Below, piece by piece: positions 1-7,507 of a stretch of 19,034 bases of DNA. The stretch is from Erythrobacter sp. (GTDB lineage Bacteria > Pseudomonadota > Alphaproteobacteria > Sphingomonadales > Sphingomonadaceae). The position numbers and the translations under genes are program-made. The notes under the pieces were generated by a model. The model had not been told where the DNA came from and ran no database searches. It saw only the letters and a list, made by a program, of their open reading frames with translations. The stretch spans positions 1-19,034 of the forward strand of contig JANQTR010000083.1 in the NCBI GenBank assembly GCA_030731635.1. The letters run 5' to 3'. Numbering within the stretch: position 1 is the first letter of the stretch; each line of letters opens with the position of its first letter.

Positions 1-1543
1 TCCAGCCCTTGGCGTGGATGCCGGTATCGACCACCAGCCGCATCGCGCGCAGCTGTTCATCCTGCAAGGTGCCGTAACGGTTCCAGGGATCCTTGTAGAA
101 CCCCATCTCGTTGCCCAGCGTCTCGGCATAGAGCGCCCAGCCCTCGACATAGGCGGTAGTGCCGCCGTAACGCATGAACGCGGGCAGCGCCTCGTTTTCC
201 TGCGCCAGACTGATCTGGAAATGGTGCCCCGGCGCCCCTTCGTGCAGGTAGAGTGTGACATTGCCCGGAGTCAGGCGGCTGGGCAGGTCATAGGCGTTGA
301 AATAGAACACCCCCGGCCGCGCGCCGTCGGCCGAACCCGACTGATAAGACCCGCCCGCCTCGAACTCTTCGGTCGACGTGTCATAGGGTTGGATCTTGAG
401 AGGTGACTTGGGCAGCAACGAGAACAGGCCGCCGATCTTCGCATCGACCTCGCGCCCGATGCGGTAATAATCCTCGGTCAGCGCCTCACGGCTTTTGGGA
501 TGGAACTTCGGATCGGTGCGGACATAGTCGAAGAACTGCGTCAGCGTGCCCTTGAATTTGACCTCTTTCTTCAGCTTTTCGAGATCGGTTTTGATCCGCG
601 TCACTTCAGACAGGCCAAGCTGGTGAATCGTTTCGGGATCGAGCGGCAGGGTGGTCGAATCCTGCACCAGTTGCGCATAGAGCTGTGCGCCGCCCTTCAT
701 CTGCGACAAGCCAATGCTTTCGCGCGCGACCTGCAGATATTCATCGCGCAGGAAATCGCGCAAACGTGTGTTGGCTGCGTAGATTTCGCCGGTCTTTGCT
801 GCGTAAGCAGCCGCCAGTCGGGTTTTGTCGGCTTCGGCAAAGTCTTCAGGAAAGGTTTTGACCGGGGCCATGAACTGCGAATCCGCCAACGGCGTGTTGA
901 TCTGCGTATCCAGCTGGGTGACAACGATGCCGATCGTCAATTTGGTTTCCAGCACACCGCTCGCCATTCCTTGGCGAAACCGCTCGATCGCACGATCGAC
1001 AACGGCGATGTAATCATCGTGGCGCGACAGGTTGTCCTGGTAGTTGGCCAGCGTTTTGAATGGCGCGACCCCGGTGCCGCTGGCAAAGGTCGGATAGAAA
1101 GTGTGCAGCCCGAAGAAATGGTTGATCGGGCGCACTTCGGTCAGCGCGCGCATGCTGTCACTCATCCCCAGCAGCGCGCGGTCCTGCGTGTATTTGAACA
1201 CATCGTAAGCGAGCGCATCGGTTTCGGACAGCTTTGCCCGGTCGATTTGCGTCAGCAACGCCATGTTGAGCTTGATGTCCGTCCGGCTGGCCAAAAAGCT
1301 GGAATCGGTCAGCAGATCGCCCAGTCGGTCAACGCCTTCGTCCTCGCCCCGGAACAGGCGGCTAAGCGGATTGAGCGCCAGTTCGCGCGCGTCGGCATCA
1401 TCGATCAGGGAAAACAGCTTGTCATGTTCGGACTGCTGTGTTGCGGCTGTAACCGTGCCCTCTGCGGCGTGATGGTCGGCCAAGGCGGGCGAAGCGGACA
1501 AAAGCAGCGCGGTCGACGCGGCAAGAGCAAGGCGAAATGACAT
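1..1543 (-). CDS. DUF885 family secreted protein, C-terminus cut off by window edge
   Basis: Reading the minus strand from the ATG at 1543 gives 514 uninterrupted residues that run off the left edge. Residues 1-22 form a clear Sec signal peptide: a short basic start, a hydrophobic core, and an Ala-Leu-Ala cleavage site before Asp23. The mature protein should therefore be periplasmic or lipid-free extracytoplasmic. The DUF885 hallmarks are present: HEGAPGHHFQ from residue 434 (a metallopeptidase-like HE..PGHH motif) followed by YVEGWALYAE. Members are commonly about 580-620 residues, so roughly the last 80-100 are missing. The family is generally regarded as a putative zinc-dependent hydrolase or peptidase of undefined substrate. 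A purine-rich GGGGAA lies upstream of the ATG. The gene follows the carotenoid oxygenase on the same strand after a 102-base gap, so it could be co-transcribed or have its own promoter. Family call is firm; function is not. Confidence 0.9.
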   Translation of the reverse strand, partial: MSFRLALAASTALLLSASPALADHHAAEGTVTAATQQSEHDKLFSLIDDADARELALNPLSRLFRGEDEGVDRLGDLLTDSSFLASRTDIKLNMALLTQIDRAKLSETDALAYDVFKYTQDRALLGMSDSMRALTEVRPINHFFGLHTFYPTFASGTGVAPFKTLANYQDNLSRHDDYIAVVDRAIERFRQGMASGVLETKLTIGIVVTQLDTQINTPLADSQFMAPVKTFPEDFAEADKTRLAAAYAAKTGEIYAANTRLRDFLRDEYLQVARESIGLSQMKGGAQLYAQLVQDSTTLPLDPETIHQLGLSEVTRIKTDLEKLKKEVKFKGTLTQFFDYVRTDPKFHPKSREALTEDYYRIGREVDAKIGGLFSLLPKSPLKIQPYDTSTEEFEAGGSYQSGSADGARPGVFYFNAYDLPSRLTPGNVTLYLHEGAPGHHFQISLAQENEALPAFMRYGGTTAYVEGWALYAETLGNEMGFYKDPWNRYGTLQDEQLRAMRLVVDTGIHAKGW

Positions 1544-1645
1544 GAAGGTAGTTCCCCGGGCGGAATTGAATTGCGGGGCGCTACGCCGTGCGCGCGATTG
1601 CTGCAAGCGCGCCCGCGACCAGTGACGCAGGCGCTCCGACCGGTG

Positions 1646-3187
1646 TCATGACGTCAGCGAAAACCTTGCAGCATGGAACGCGGCATCGGCGCGCAACTGA
1701 TCATGTTCAACCCACACCGAATGCGTGCCCGAACACAGCTTGTGCGGCAGCGCGAGGCGGCAGATCGGGCCTTTGGCGATGTCGCTGGCATCAAGGATCG
1801 CGCATTCGGAGGTGCCGGTATTCTCGTCGATCAGGAAGGTGACCAGATAGCCTTCTTGTTCGCCTAACGGTTCAGCCTGGGGCTGTGCTTCGCAACCGCT
1901 ACCTGAGGCGGAGGGCTTTTTGGGCACCATCGGGCTTTCGCTGGCATAGACGCCTTCGGGCAGACGGTAGACCTGCTCCTCACCTGTTTCGGTGTCGTGG
2001 CGGACATAGCCATTGAACAGAAACCAGCCGGGCCGGGTGGTGGTCGACCAGACATAGCGGCTTTTGCGCATGGCATAGCGCGGGTTGATCATCCCGAATT
2101 CGACGATCCGGTCGGTCAGGCGTTCTTCGCGGCATTCACCGGTAACAAGGTTGAAGCGCCAGCGATGCAGTCGGCTTTGGAACGAGTGTTCATCTACATA
2201 GGCCATCATGTGGCTGTAACGGCCCATTTCTTCGATCGGATCGGGCATTGGCTTGGCCTGATGATACCCTTCGAGGATGACCTCATCGCCGTCTTCATAG
2301 GCATTGGTCCAGTGCAGCACATAGGTCGGTGCCGCTTCGAACCAGCGGATGTCCTCGGGCTGACCGTGGCGCGGGATCAGCGCGAAACGGGTGGGAATGC
2401 CATCGTGAATGCGCGCGGCATGAATGTCGCGGCGCAGCAAGTCCTCGTCCCAGAACAGCGGCATATCGTTGAGGATCGACCAGTTTTTGGTGATCGCCAT
2501 GTCATGCGGCAGGCGCGGGCCGGGCAGGGGGATGGGGACATAATGCACTAACTGCCCGGTGCGATCGACCACGCCGTAATGCATAAACGGCGCGTATTTC
2601 GAATAGTTGAAGAACATCATCTCGCCGGTGCCTTCATCCACCTTGGGATGGGCGGAGATACCGTCCAGCGGCACCCACGGCGCTTTGCCGCGGTTCGCCA
2701 GCGTGACCGGATCAAGCATCCATGCCTCACCGCATTGGTACAGGGTGGCATAGGCAATCCCGGCGTGGACGATGATATCGGTGCTGCCAGTGTCCTTCAG
2801 CCCCCCGTGCGCGCCAAAGCCGGGGCGTTTGCTTGTCCCTGCCGGGTCCATCAGCCCGCCCCACAGTGATTGGCCCGCGATCTGTTCAGCCTCAAAACAA
2901 TGGGTGCGCACAAAACGGTTGCGATAACTCGCCTTACCGCCAGAGATATTGACCTGATGAATCATGGAATCGCCATCAAACGGATGGTGACGACCTAGCG
3001 GCTGGTGCACTTGGTTTTCGGTGTTGCGCAGATAGATGCCGTCAATATCATCGGGAATCGCACCTGCGATCACCGGCAGTTCGGCCACATCGACTTCCTC
3101 ATGCAGCGGCGTCCACGGCCCTGTGAGGTAAGGGTGGTTCGACGGCTCCAGCGAAGTCCGTACTGGCGGATGGCGCATGATCTGCAT
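1646..3187 (-). CDS. carotenoid oxygenase / stilbene-cleaving dioxygenase family protein
   Basis: The 513-residue protein has the usual length and layout of the carotenoid cleavage oxygenase (RPE65) family, non-heme Fe(II) enzymes that split C=C bonds in carotenoids, apocarotenoids or stilbenes. The N-terminal signature is recognisable (LRNTENQ near 53-59, FDGDSMIH near 70-77, YRNRFVRT). All four expected iron ligands are visible: His180 (SAHPKVD), His228 (LPHDMAIT), His292 (VLHWTNAYED) and His489 (GTHSVWV). No signal peptide is seen, so it should be cytosolic. Residues about 424-443 are a Ser/Pro/Gln/Glu-rich insert just before the blade that starts GYLVTF. The ATG at 3187 has a good ribosome site (GGGAGAG) a few bases upstream. 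It is divergent from the universal stress gene, with an FNR-type palindrome in the shared spacer. Substrate cannot be told from sequence; a lignostilbene-type or apocarotenoid activity is equally possible. Confidence 0.93.
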   Translation of the reverse strand: MQIMRHPPVRTSLEPSNHPYLTGPWTPLHEEVDVAELPVIAGAIPDDIDGIYLRNTENQVHQPLGRHHPFDGDSMIHQVNISGGKASYRNRFVRTHCFEAEQIAGQSLWGGLMDPAGTSKRPGFGAHGGLKDTGSTDIIVHAGIAYATLYQCGEAWMLDPVTLANRGKAPWVPLDGISAHPKVDEGTGEMMFFNYSKYAPFMHYGVVDRTGQLVHYVPIPLPGPRLPHDMAITKNWSILNDMPLFWDEDLLRRDIHAARIHDGIPTRFALIPRHGQPEDIRWFEAAPTYVLHWTNAYEDGDEVILEGYHQAKPMPDPIEEMGRYSHMMAYVDEHSFQSRLHRWRFNLVTGECREERLTDRIVEFGMINPRYAMRKSRYVWSTTTRPGWFLFNGYVRHDTETGEEQVYRLPEGVYASESPMVPKKPSASGSGCEAQPQAEPLGEQEGYLVTFLIDENTGTSECAILDASDIAKGPICRLALPHKLCSGTHSVWVEHDQLRADAAFHAARFSLTS

Positions 3188-3270
3188 GGTGATCTCTCCC
3201 TAGCTGCAAGACTAGCGATGGGCGGCGCGCTGGCAAGCTGGTATGACACCCCCACACGCCGCCGTACAAT

Positions 3271-3284
3271 TTGATCCTGATCAA
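3271..3284. promoter_or_regulatory. FNR/FixK-type binding palindrome
   Basis: The 14 bases TTGATCCTGATCAA match the FNR-family consensus TTGAT-N4-ATCAA at every conserved position. The site sits in the 150-base divergent spacer, 53 bases before the ATG of the universal stress gene and 83 bases before that of the carotenoid oxygenase. Its position would fit activation of the stress gene by an oxygen-sensing FnrL-type regulator, although the -10 region at the expected spacing (about 3307-3312) is weak by eye. Regulation is inferred from the motif and from known Anr control of universal stress genes in Pseudomonas aeruginosa. Confidence 0.75.
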
Positions 3285-3337
3285 GGAAGGGCGCGCGTAA
3301 TGGGTCAAGACTTGGCTTCATCAATGGGAGACACGCC

Positions 3338-4147
3338 ATGAAATCCATTCTGCTTCACATCGACCATGACCCCGCGCTGCGCGCCCGGTTGCAGGTGGCC
3401 CTCGATATTGCGCGGTCCAGCAATGGCCACATCACTTGCCTTCAGGCCATCAGTTACGAAGTGTTTGCGCCGGGCGATTTTTACGGTTCGGCGATTGCCG
3501 CTGCGATGCCGATCATCAAGGAAAACGCCGAAAACCTGCGCGCTGAAACGGAGCGCACACTTTCGCATGAGGCGGTGCCATGGGACTGGCGCCTCACCTA
3601 TGGCAGCGCGCCGCACCGCCTGCTTGAATATTCACCGCTGGCGGATCTGGTGATCGTTGGGCCAAGCGATTTGGGTGAACGGGGGCCGTCATCGCTGGTC
3701 GGCGATCTGGTGTTAAAGGCGCCGGTGCCAGTGCTGGTGGTGCCCGAAGATGTCACGGCCTTTGATGTCAGCGCGCCGATGCTGGTCGCTTGGAACGGCT
3801 CGGCCGAGGCGTGCCATGCGTTGCGCGCTGCGCTGCCGTTACTGGCTTGTTCATGCAAGGTGACGCTGGCGAGCGTGGCGGAGCCTTCGGAAAAGGCCCG
3901 CTTCGATTTCCCTATGAGCGAGGGCGCGAAATATCTCAGCCGCCATGGGGTCGACTGCGAGATTGTCGAAATTCCGCGCGGCGAGGCGCGGATTGCCGAC
4001 ACGCTGTTTTCAGCGGCGCAGTTGCGCGAATGCGGGCTGATGGTGATGGGCGCATTCGGCCATTCGCGATTGGCTGAGATGCTGCTGGGCGGGGTCACAC
4101 GCCAGATGTTGACTGAGCCGCAGATGCCGATTTTGCTGGCGCATTAA
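3338..4147 (+). CDS. tandem-domain universal stress protein (UspA family)
   Basis: The 269-residue protein carries two UspA folds. The first spans about residues 1-137 and ends in DLVIVGPSDLG...PVPVLVVPE. The second starts near residue 147 (MLVAWNGSAEA) and ends in MVMGAFGHSRLAEMLLGGVT. The second domain keeps the G-x2-G-x9-G nucleotide-binding pattern (Gly238, Gly241, Gly251); the first has a degenerate version. Tandem proteins of this size are cytosolic and are linked in other proteobacteria to survival under oxygen or energy limitation. The ATG at 3338 has GGGAG seven bases upstream. It is a single-gene unit with an FNR-type palindrome in its promoter region and a hairpin-rich spacer downstream. 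The specific stress signal and ligand are not readable from sequence. Confidence 0.93.
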   Translation: MKSILLHIDHDPALRARLQVALDIARSSNGHITCLQAISYEVFAPGDFYGSAIAAAMPIIKENAENLRAETERTLSHEAVPWDWRLTYGSAPHRLLEYSPLADLVIVGPSDLGERGPSSLVGDLVLKAPVPVLVVPEDVTAFDVSAPMLVAWNGSAEACHALRAALPLLACSCKVTLASVAEPSEKARFDFPMSEGAKYLSRHGVDCEIVEIPRGEARIADTLFSAAQLRECGLMVMGAFGHSRLAEMLLGGVTRQMLTEPQMPILLAH

Positions 4148-4161
4148 CGTTTTGGCCCTCA

Positions 4162-4303
4162 ACCGCCGGGCGGTCACCCCTGCGACACACACGATGTCGG
4201 TTTGTGTTGCGCCATTTCGTTCGCGTAGCGACCGCAAGGCCGACCGCACCGACGCGACTTTCAAGTCGCGTGAGCGAGGATATCGCAGCCCGGAGGGGCT
4301 GCG
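4162..4303. repeat. gene-free spacer with four consecutive hairpins, possible dispersed element or terminator
   Basis: Between the stress gene and tesB (convergent) the spacer holds four inverted repeats in a row. These are 4162-4174 (ACCGCC-G-GGCGGT), 4182-4191 with 4201-4210 (8 of 10 bases pair), 4253-4260 with 4263-4270 (CGCGACTT/AAGTCGCG, perfect) and 4284-4291 with 4296-4303 (CGCAGCCC/GGGCTGCG, perfect, 4-base loop). The last ends five bases from the tesB stop codon. None is followed by a T-run on either strand, so a classic intrinsic terminator is not shown. The density of structure suggests an intergenic repeat element, a bidirectional stop, or a small structured RNA. No open reading frame here looks like a real protein. 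Confidence 0.6.
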
Positions 4304-4307
4304 CAAA

Positions 4308-5234
4308 TCAAGAAGCCTTCACGCGCTTGCGCATCATGCCTTCCTGCGCGACGCTGGCCACCAATTCGCCTGCCACGTTGAATATCCGTCCACGGTTAAA
4401 CCCGCGCCCGCCGCCGCTCCACGGCGCGTCGGTGGCGTAGAGCAGCCATTCATCCGCGCGCGCATCACGGTGGAACCAGATGGCGTGATCAAGGCTCGCG
4501 CCCACCAATTCGCCCCGCATCCAGCTCAACCCATGCGGCAGCGCGCTGGTGCCAAGCAGGGTGTAATCGCTGGCATAGGTGATGATCGCGCGGTGCAGCG
4601 CGGGCGTATCGTCTGCCCCAGTGATCGGCGCTGCGACCCGGAACCAGCTATGCGCCCGCGGTTCGCGCGGCTCGCTGCTCATCCAGTGCAGCCGATCAAT
4701 CGTGCGCATTTCAATCGGGCGCGGACGCAGCATCAGGCGACGTTGGCTCTCACTCAACCGCTCCCCCCATTGTTCGGCGATTTCGCGGCGCAGTTCGATA
4801 TCGGGGCGCAGATCATCAGGGCGGGGCACATCGGGCATGGGTGAATCCCGATGCTCCAATCCGTTTTCAGGCAATTGGAAACTGGCCGTGAGGTTGAGGA
4901 TCGGGGTTGAGGTGCCATCGTCGGTAAGCTGGCTGGCCACCACCCGTCGGTTGGCAAAGCTGCGCCCGTCAAAATCGCGGCTGATCCGATATTCGATCGG
5001 CGCGCCTTCGCGTCCGCCGCGCAGGAAATAGGCGTGGAGCGAATGCGCAGCCTTACCGTCAGCGATCGTCGCTTGCGCCGCCTGCAAGGCTTGGGCCAGC
5101 ACTTGTCCGCCGAATACTCGGCCTATCCCGTCGGTCTGGGGTGGCCCTTCGAAGACATCGGGGCTGCGCTTTTCGACCGTCAGCAGACGGATCAGGCCGG
5201 CGATGAGTTCTGCGTTGGATGGCGTTTCTGTCAT
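4308..5234 (-). CDS. tesB: acyl-CoA thioesterase II
   Basis: The 308-residue protein is a full-length TesB double-hotdog enzyme that hydrolyses acyl-CoA to free fatty acid and CoA in the cytosol. Signature blocks include GRVFGGQVLAQAL (38-50), HSLHAYFLRGG (64-74), GRSFANRRVV (90-99), YASD (220-223), GASLDHAIWFH (245-255), DEWLLYA and VASVAQEG (292-299). Aligned by motif to E. coli TesB, whose catalytic triad is Asp204/Thr228/Gln278, the matching residues are Asp223, Ser247 and Gln297. The threonine is therefore a serine here, a conservative change. The gene lies 22 bases after the cupin-like gene on the same strand and is probably the last gene of a three-gene unit with it and the GNAT-like gene. 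No strong ribosome site is visible before the ATG at 5234. Confidence 0.95.
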   Translation of the reverse strand: MTETPSNAELIAGLIRLLTVEKRSPDVFEGPPQTDGIGRVFGGQVLAQALQAAQATIADGKAAHSLHAYFLRGGREGAPIEYRISRDFDGRSFANRRVVASQLTDDGTSTPILNLTASFQLPENGLEHRDSPMPDVPRPDDLRPDIELRREIAEQWGERLSESQRRLMLRPRPIEMRTIDRLHWMSSEPREPRAHSWFRVAAPITGADDTPALHRAIITYASDYTLLGTSALPHGLSWMRGELVGASLDHAIWFHRDARADEWLLYATDAPWSGGGRGFNRGRIFNVAGELVASVAQEGMMRKRVKAS

Positions 5235-5256
5235 GGCGCAGGGCCATGCTGCGGGG

Positions 5257-6135
5257 TTACGAACCCGTCAAGCCAAGCTTGCGCATCACGCGGAAGGCAT
5301 AGGCCTTGGCGAAGTTCTGCTGTGGCCAGCGGCCCGGTGCGGCGGGCGATAGGCCACGCTTGCGCAGGATTGCATTCAGGATGCGTGCGTCGCTTTCGCG
5401 GTAACTCCATTCTGATCGCCAGGTGATCGATAGCGAGACCGACGGGGCAGGGCCGTTGCGCACGAAATGCGGCGCCATCACCGGCACGAACAGCGCATCG
5501 CCGGGGCGGAGTGAGAATTCGCGCCCCTGAGGCAGGAACCCGTCATCCCACTTCAATTCGCGTGGGCCGCCTGAATGGTAAGTTTCGTGCGCGGTATCGG
5601 GCACAAACCGGGTGTCGCCCGCCGGGAATTGCGTCATCACCTTGGTGCCCCGGATTTGCAGCAGAATATTATGTTCCGGATCAAAGTGAAAAGGCGTTAC
5701 CGAATTGGGGCTGGAGACAAAGATGTACCCCTGCGGCGTCAACATCGCGCCGGTCGCCGCTTCGATTTCGGGGCGGATTTCGTCAAGCAATCCCAGCAGC
5801 AGATCGCTGTAGGCGGGCACCTGTTCGATGTTCTTCAGCACCGCCCAGCTTTGTGCATCGGCCACCCGGCGGATCGTTTCGGCAATGGTTAACCCGTTGG
5901 AACCCGGCTTGCCATCAACCCCGATCGGCAGATCGCCGCGGTTATATTCGACGCTGGTGATCGGCAGCTTTTCAGCAAGGCCGGCCAGCGCTTCAATCTC
6001 CAGCAGCGGATGGCTGGTGAGATTGTGGCGCAAGGTATGCGGCGTTTCGGGATAGTGGCCCGCAAACAGCCTGCGATTGGACAGATCGAACACTGGCGTG
6101 GCGGCGCTATCGGCGAAATGGGCGGGAGCGTTCAT
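5257..6135 (-). CDS. cupin-like (Cupin_8/JmjC-type) Fe(II) oxygenase-like protein
   Basis: The 292-residue protein has the JmjC-like cupin core. The metal-binding H-x-D is at His150/Asp152 (TPFHFDPEHN), followed by LLQIRGTKVM, which is typical of Cupin_8 proteins, and the second histidine is at His223 (VMAPHFVRNG). This is the facial triad of Fe(II)/2-oxoglutarate oxygenases. Family members hydroxylate protein side chains, RNA-linked or small-molecule substrates; the target here is unknown. Residues 1-100 are helical and poorly conserved to my eye. The start codon overlaps the stop of the upstream GNAT-like gene in an ATGA (6132-6135), so translation of the two is probably coupled. Related proteins are sometimes labelled transcriptional regulators, but no DNA-binding motif is visible. 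Confidence 0.85.
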   Translation of the reverse strand: MNAPAHFADSAATPVFDLSNRRLFAGHYPETPHTLRHNLTSHPLLEIEALAGLAEKLPITSVEYNRGDLPIGVDGKPGSNGLTIAETIRRVADAQSWAVLKNIEQVPAYSDLLLGLLDEIRPEIEAATGAMLTPQGYIFVSSPNSVTPFHFDPEHNILLQIRGTKVMTQFPAGDTRFVPDTAHETYHSGGPRELKWDDGFLPQGREFSLRPGDALFVPVMAPHFVRNGPAPSVSLSITWRSEWSYRESDARILNAILRKRGLSPAAPGRWPQQNFAKAYAFRVMRKLGLTGS

Positions 6136-7310
6136 GACGGGCTCGTTTGGTTGGATTTACGGGGCCGGGTTTCATAGGCCATCAGCAAGCGGAAAGCGGC
6201 GCGGCGCAGGGGACCGCCAATGGCGATGTTCCGACTGATCATGCGGCGTTGCCCGCGCCACAGGCGTTCAATCATCGGATGACCTTCCGCTGCGCAGCTG
6301 TCGGTCCATGCAATGTCGGGTCGTTCGATCAGCGACAGGTTTTCAAGTTGCAACAGCATTCCGGGCGAAAATCGGGCGTAGTTTTCGTCAAACGCAGTTT
6401 TGAAGCTGTAGGCGCCGGGCGCGGTGATCAGGTTCGCCAGCATCGCAATCGCGCGCCCATCAAGCCTGAGCGCCAGGCGTTCCAGACGTCCGGCCGCCGC
6501 CGCGCCTGCCAGCGCCTGCGTAAAAAACGCGCGGGTTTCCGGCGCACTCGCCAATGCGGAGCCTTCCATGCCTTTCCAGCCGGCGGCTTCGAGGGCGAGG
6601 AATTCCTCGGTCCATTCGGTGATGCCATCTTCGCCTTCAAGCCGTTCGAATGTCAGCGCGCCTGCTTCGGCAAGGCGATTGTGCTGACGGCGCAGTTCCT
6701 TGCGTTTTTTCGCGGTCATCGCAGTTTCGAGGTAGGCGGCGGCGGTGACATCACCCGATAACAGCGCGCGATGTTCCTTCGCGGCGGTGTAATGCGCGCG
6801 CGGTTTTGCGGCGAGTACGCGGTCGAGCGCGGCAAAGGCAGGGCCATCGGCGGGCAGTTTGGGCAGGTGCAGGAACATTGCCCGGTGCGGCCAGCGGTCA
6901 AAATGCGCCAGCAGCGCGCGCCAGAACGCGTCCTCGTACCCCGCCGCGATCAACGGCGTGCCGCAGAACGCATTGGCGTGCAGCCATCCTGCGATATGAG
7001 GCGCGCGGTGACCGTAATAATCAGCGCTGCGCGCCGCTGGCATCAGCCCTGCCAGTCGTCCGTCGACGAACCACGCCTTGACCACCGCACCTTCGCCAGC
7101 GCCCCATTGTTTCAGCGCAGGAAGCAGAAACCACGGTTCGAAAAACGGATTGGGCTCGCACGCATGCGCAACCAGTCGTTCCCATGCGGCGACAAATTCA
7201 CCTTGTTGGATTTCGGCAAGGGTCAGCAGGTGCACGCCGCTGCGCAACGGAGCGCGTGCCGCGGTGGGGGCGTTGCCGGTGCGAAAGCTTTCGGCACGTG
7301 CCATGTCCAT
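6132..7310 (-). CDS. GNAT-fold acyltransferase of the CelD/BcsL (BioF2-like, Acetyltransf_6) type
   Basis: The 392-residue protein matches the two-GNAT-fold FemAB/CelD-like class. The C-terminal half carries the typical stretch with AKKRKELRRQHNRLAE near the domain start, then EEFLALEAAGWKG, LRLDGRAIAMLANL, YSFKTAFDENYARFSPGMLL and DSCAAEGHPMIERLW. Such enzymes transfer acyl or aminoacyl groups onto polysaccharides, peptides or small molecules in the cytosol. The N-terminal third resembles a degenerate first GNAT domain. The ATG at 7310 is followed two codons later by another (7304), and neither has a strong ribosome site, so the exact start is uncertain by two residues. It heads a probable operon with the JmjC-like gene (4-base overlap) and tesB. 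Acceptor and donor are unknown. Confidence 0.85.
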   Translation of the reverse strand: MDMARAESFRTGNAPTAARAPLRSGVHLLTLAEIQQGEFVAAWERLVAHACEPNPFFEPWFLLPALKQWGAGEGAVVKAWFVDGRLAGLMPAARSADYYGHRAPHIAGWLHANAFCGTPLIAAGYEDAFWRALLAHFDRWPHRAMFLHLPKLPADGPAFAALDRVLAAKPRAHYTAAKEHRALLSGDVTAAAYLETAMTAKKRKELRRQHNRLAEAGALTFERLEGEDGITEWTEEFLALEAAGWKGMEGSALASAPETRAFFTQALAGAAAAGRLERLALRLDGRAIAMLANLITAPGAYSFKTAFDENYARFSPGMLLQLENLSLIERPDIAWTDSCAAEGHPMIERLWRGQRRMISRNIAIGGPLRRAAFRLLMAYETRPRKSNQTSPS

Positions 7311-7400
7311 TGCCGTTCACCCCGTTTGCCCGCAGCATTGCGCGCGTTCCGAGGGGGACATGCCACAGCGCGATTAAGAAAGCCTCAGCCGCCTTGGGCG

Positions 7401-7419
7401 CTGTCCGATGCGGGGACAG
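7401..7419. repeat. short perfect inverted repeat upstream of the GNAT-like gene
   Basis: CTGTCC (7401-7406) and GGACAG (7414-7419) form a perfect 6-base inverted repeat with a 7-base loop. It lies about 91 bases before the GNAT-like start codon, in the 197-base spacer that also holds the hppA terminator. It could be an operator or a leader hairpin. No convincing -35/-10 pair was found in this spacer. Confidence 0.35.
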
Positions 7420-7443
7420 GGGGAGCCTTCAAAATTAAACTCC

Positions 7444-7481
7444 CGAAAATCAAACCCCGCCGGAATTGCTCCCGGCGGGGT
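7444..7481 (-). terminator. intrinsic terminator of hppA
   Basis: On the minus strand, 27 bases after the hppA stop codon, a 10-base-pair GC-rich stem (7472-7481 pairing with 7454-7463, 8-base loop) is followed by TTTGATTTTCG. A strong stem plus a T-rich tail is the standard intrinsic terminator pattern. It separates hppA from the downstream GNAT-like gene. Confidence 0.85.
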
Positions 7482-7507
7482 GAATTTCGTCACCAGTTTG
7501 AGCAGCG

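Noticed and set aside
500..1540. Long plus-strand open frame (346 codons) at the left end
   Set aside because: It lies antisense to the DUF885 gene, whose minus frame has a signal peptide and family motifs. The plus frame reads as low-information Gln/Arg-rich sequence typical of a GC-rich shadow.
1590..1612. GCGCGC inverted repeat between the carotenoid oxygenase and DUF885 genes
   Set aside because: Simple alternating GC sequence with an 11-base loop and no T-run; such repeats are expected by chance at this base composition.
4010..4306. Minus-strand frame through the hairpin-rich spacer
   Set aside because: Runs into the real stress gene antisense and reads Arg/Ser-rich; the spacer is better explained as structured non-coding DNA.
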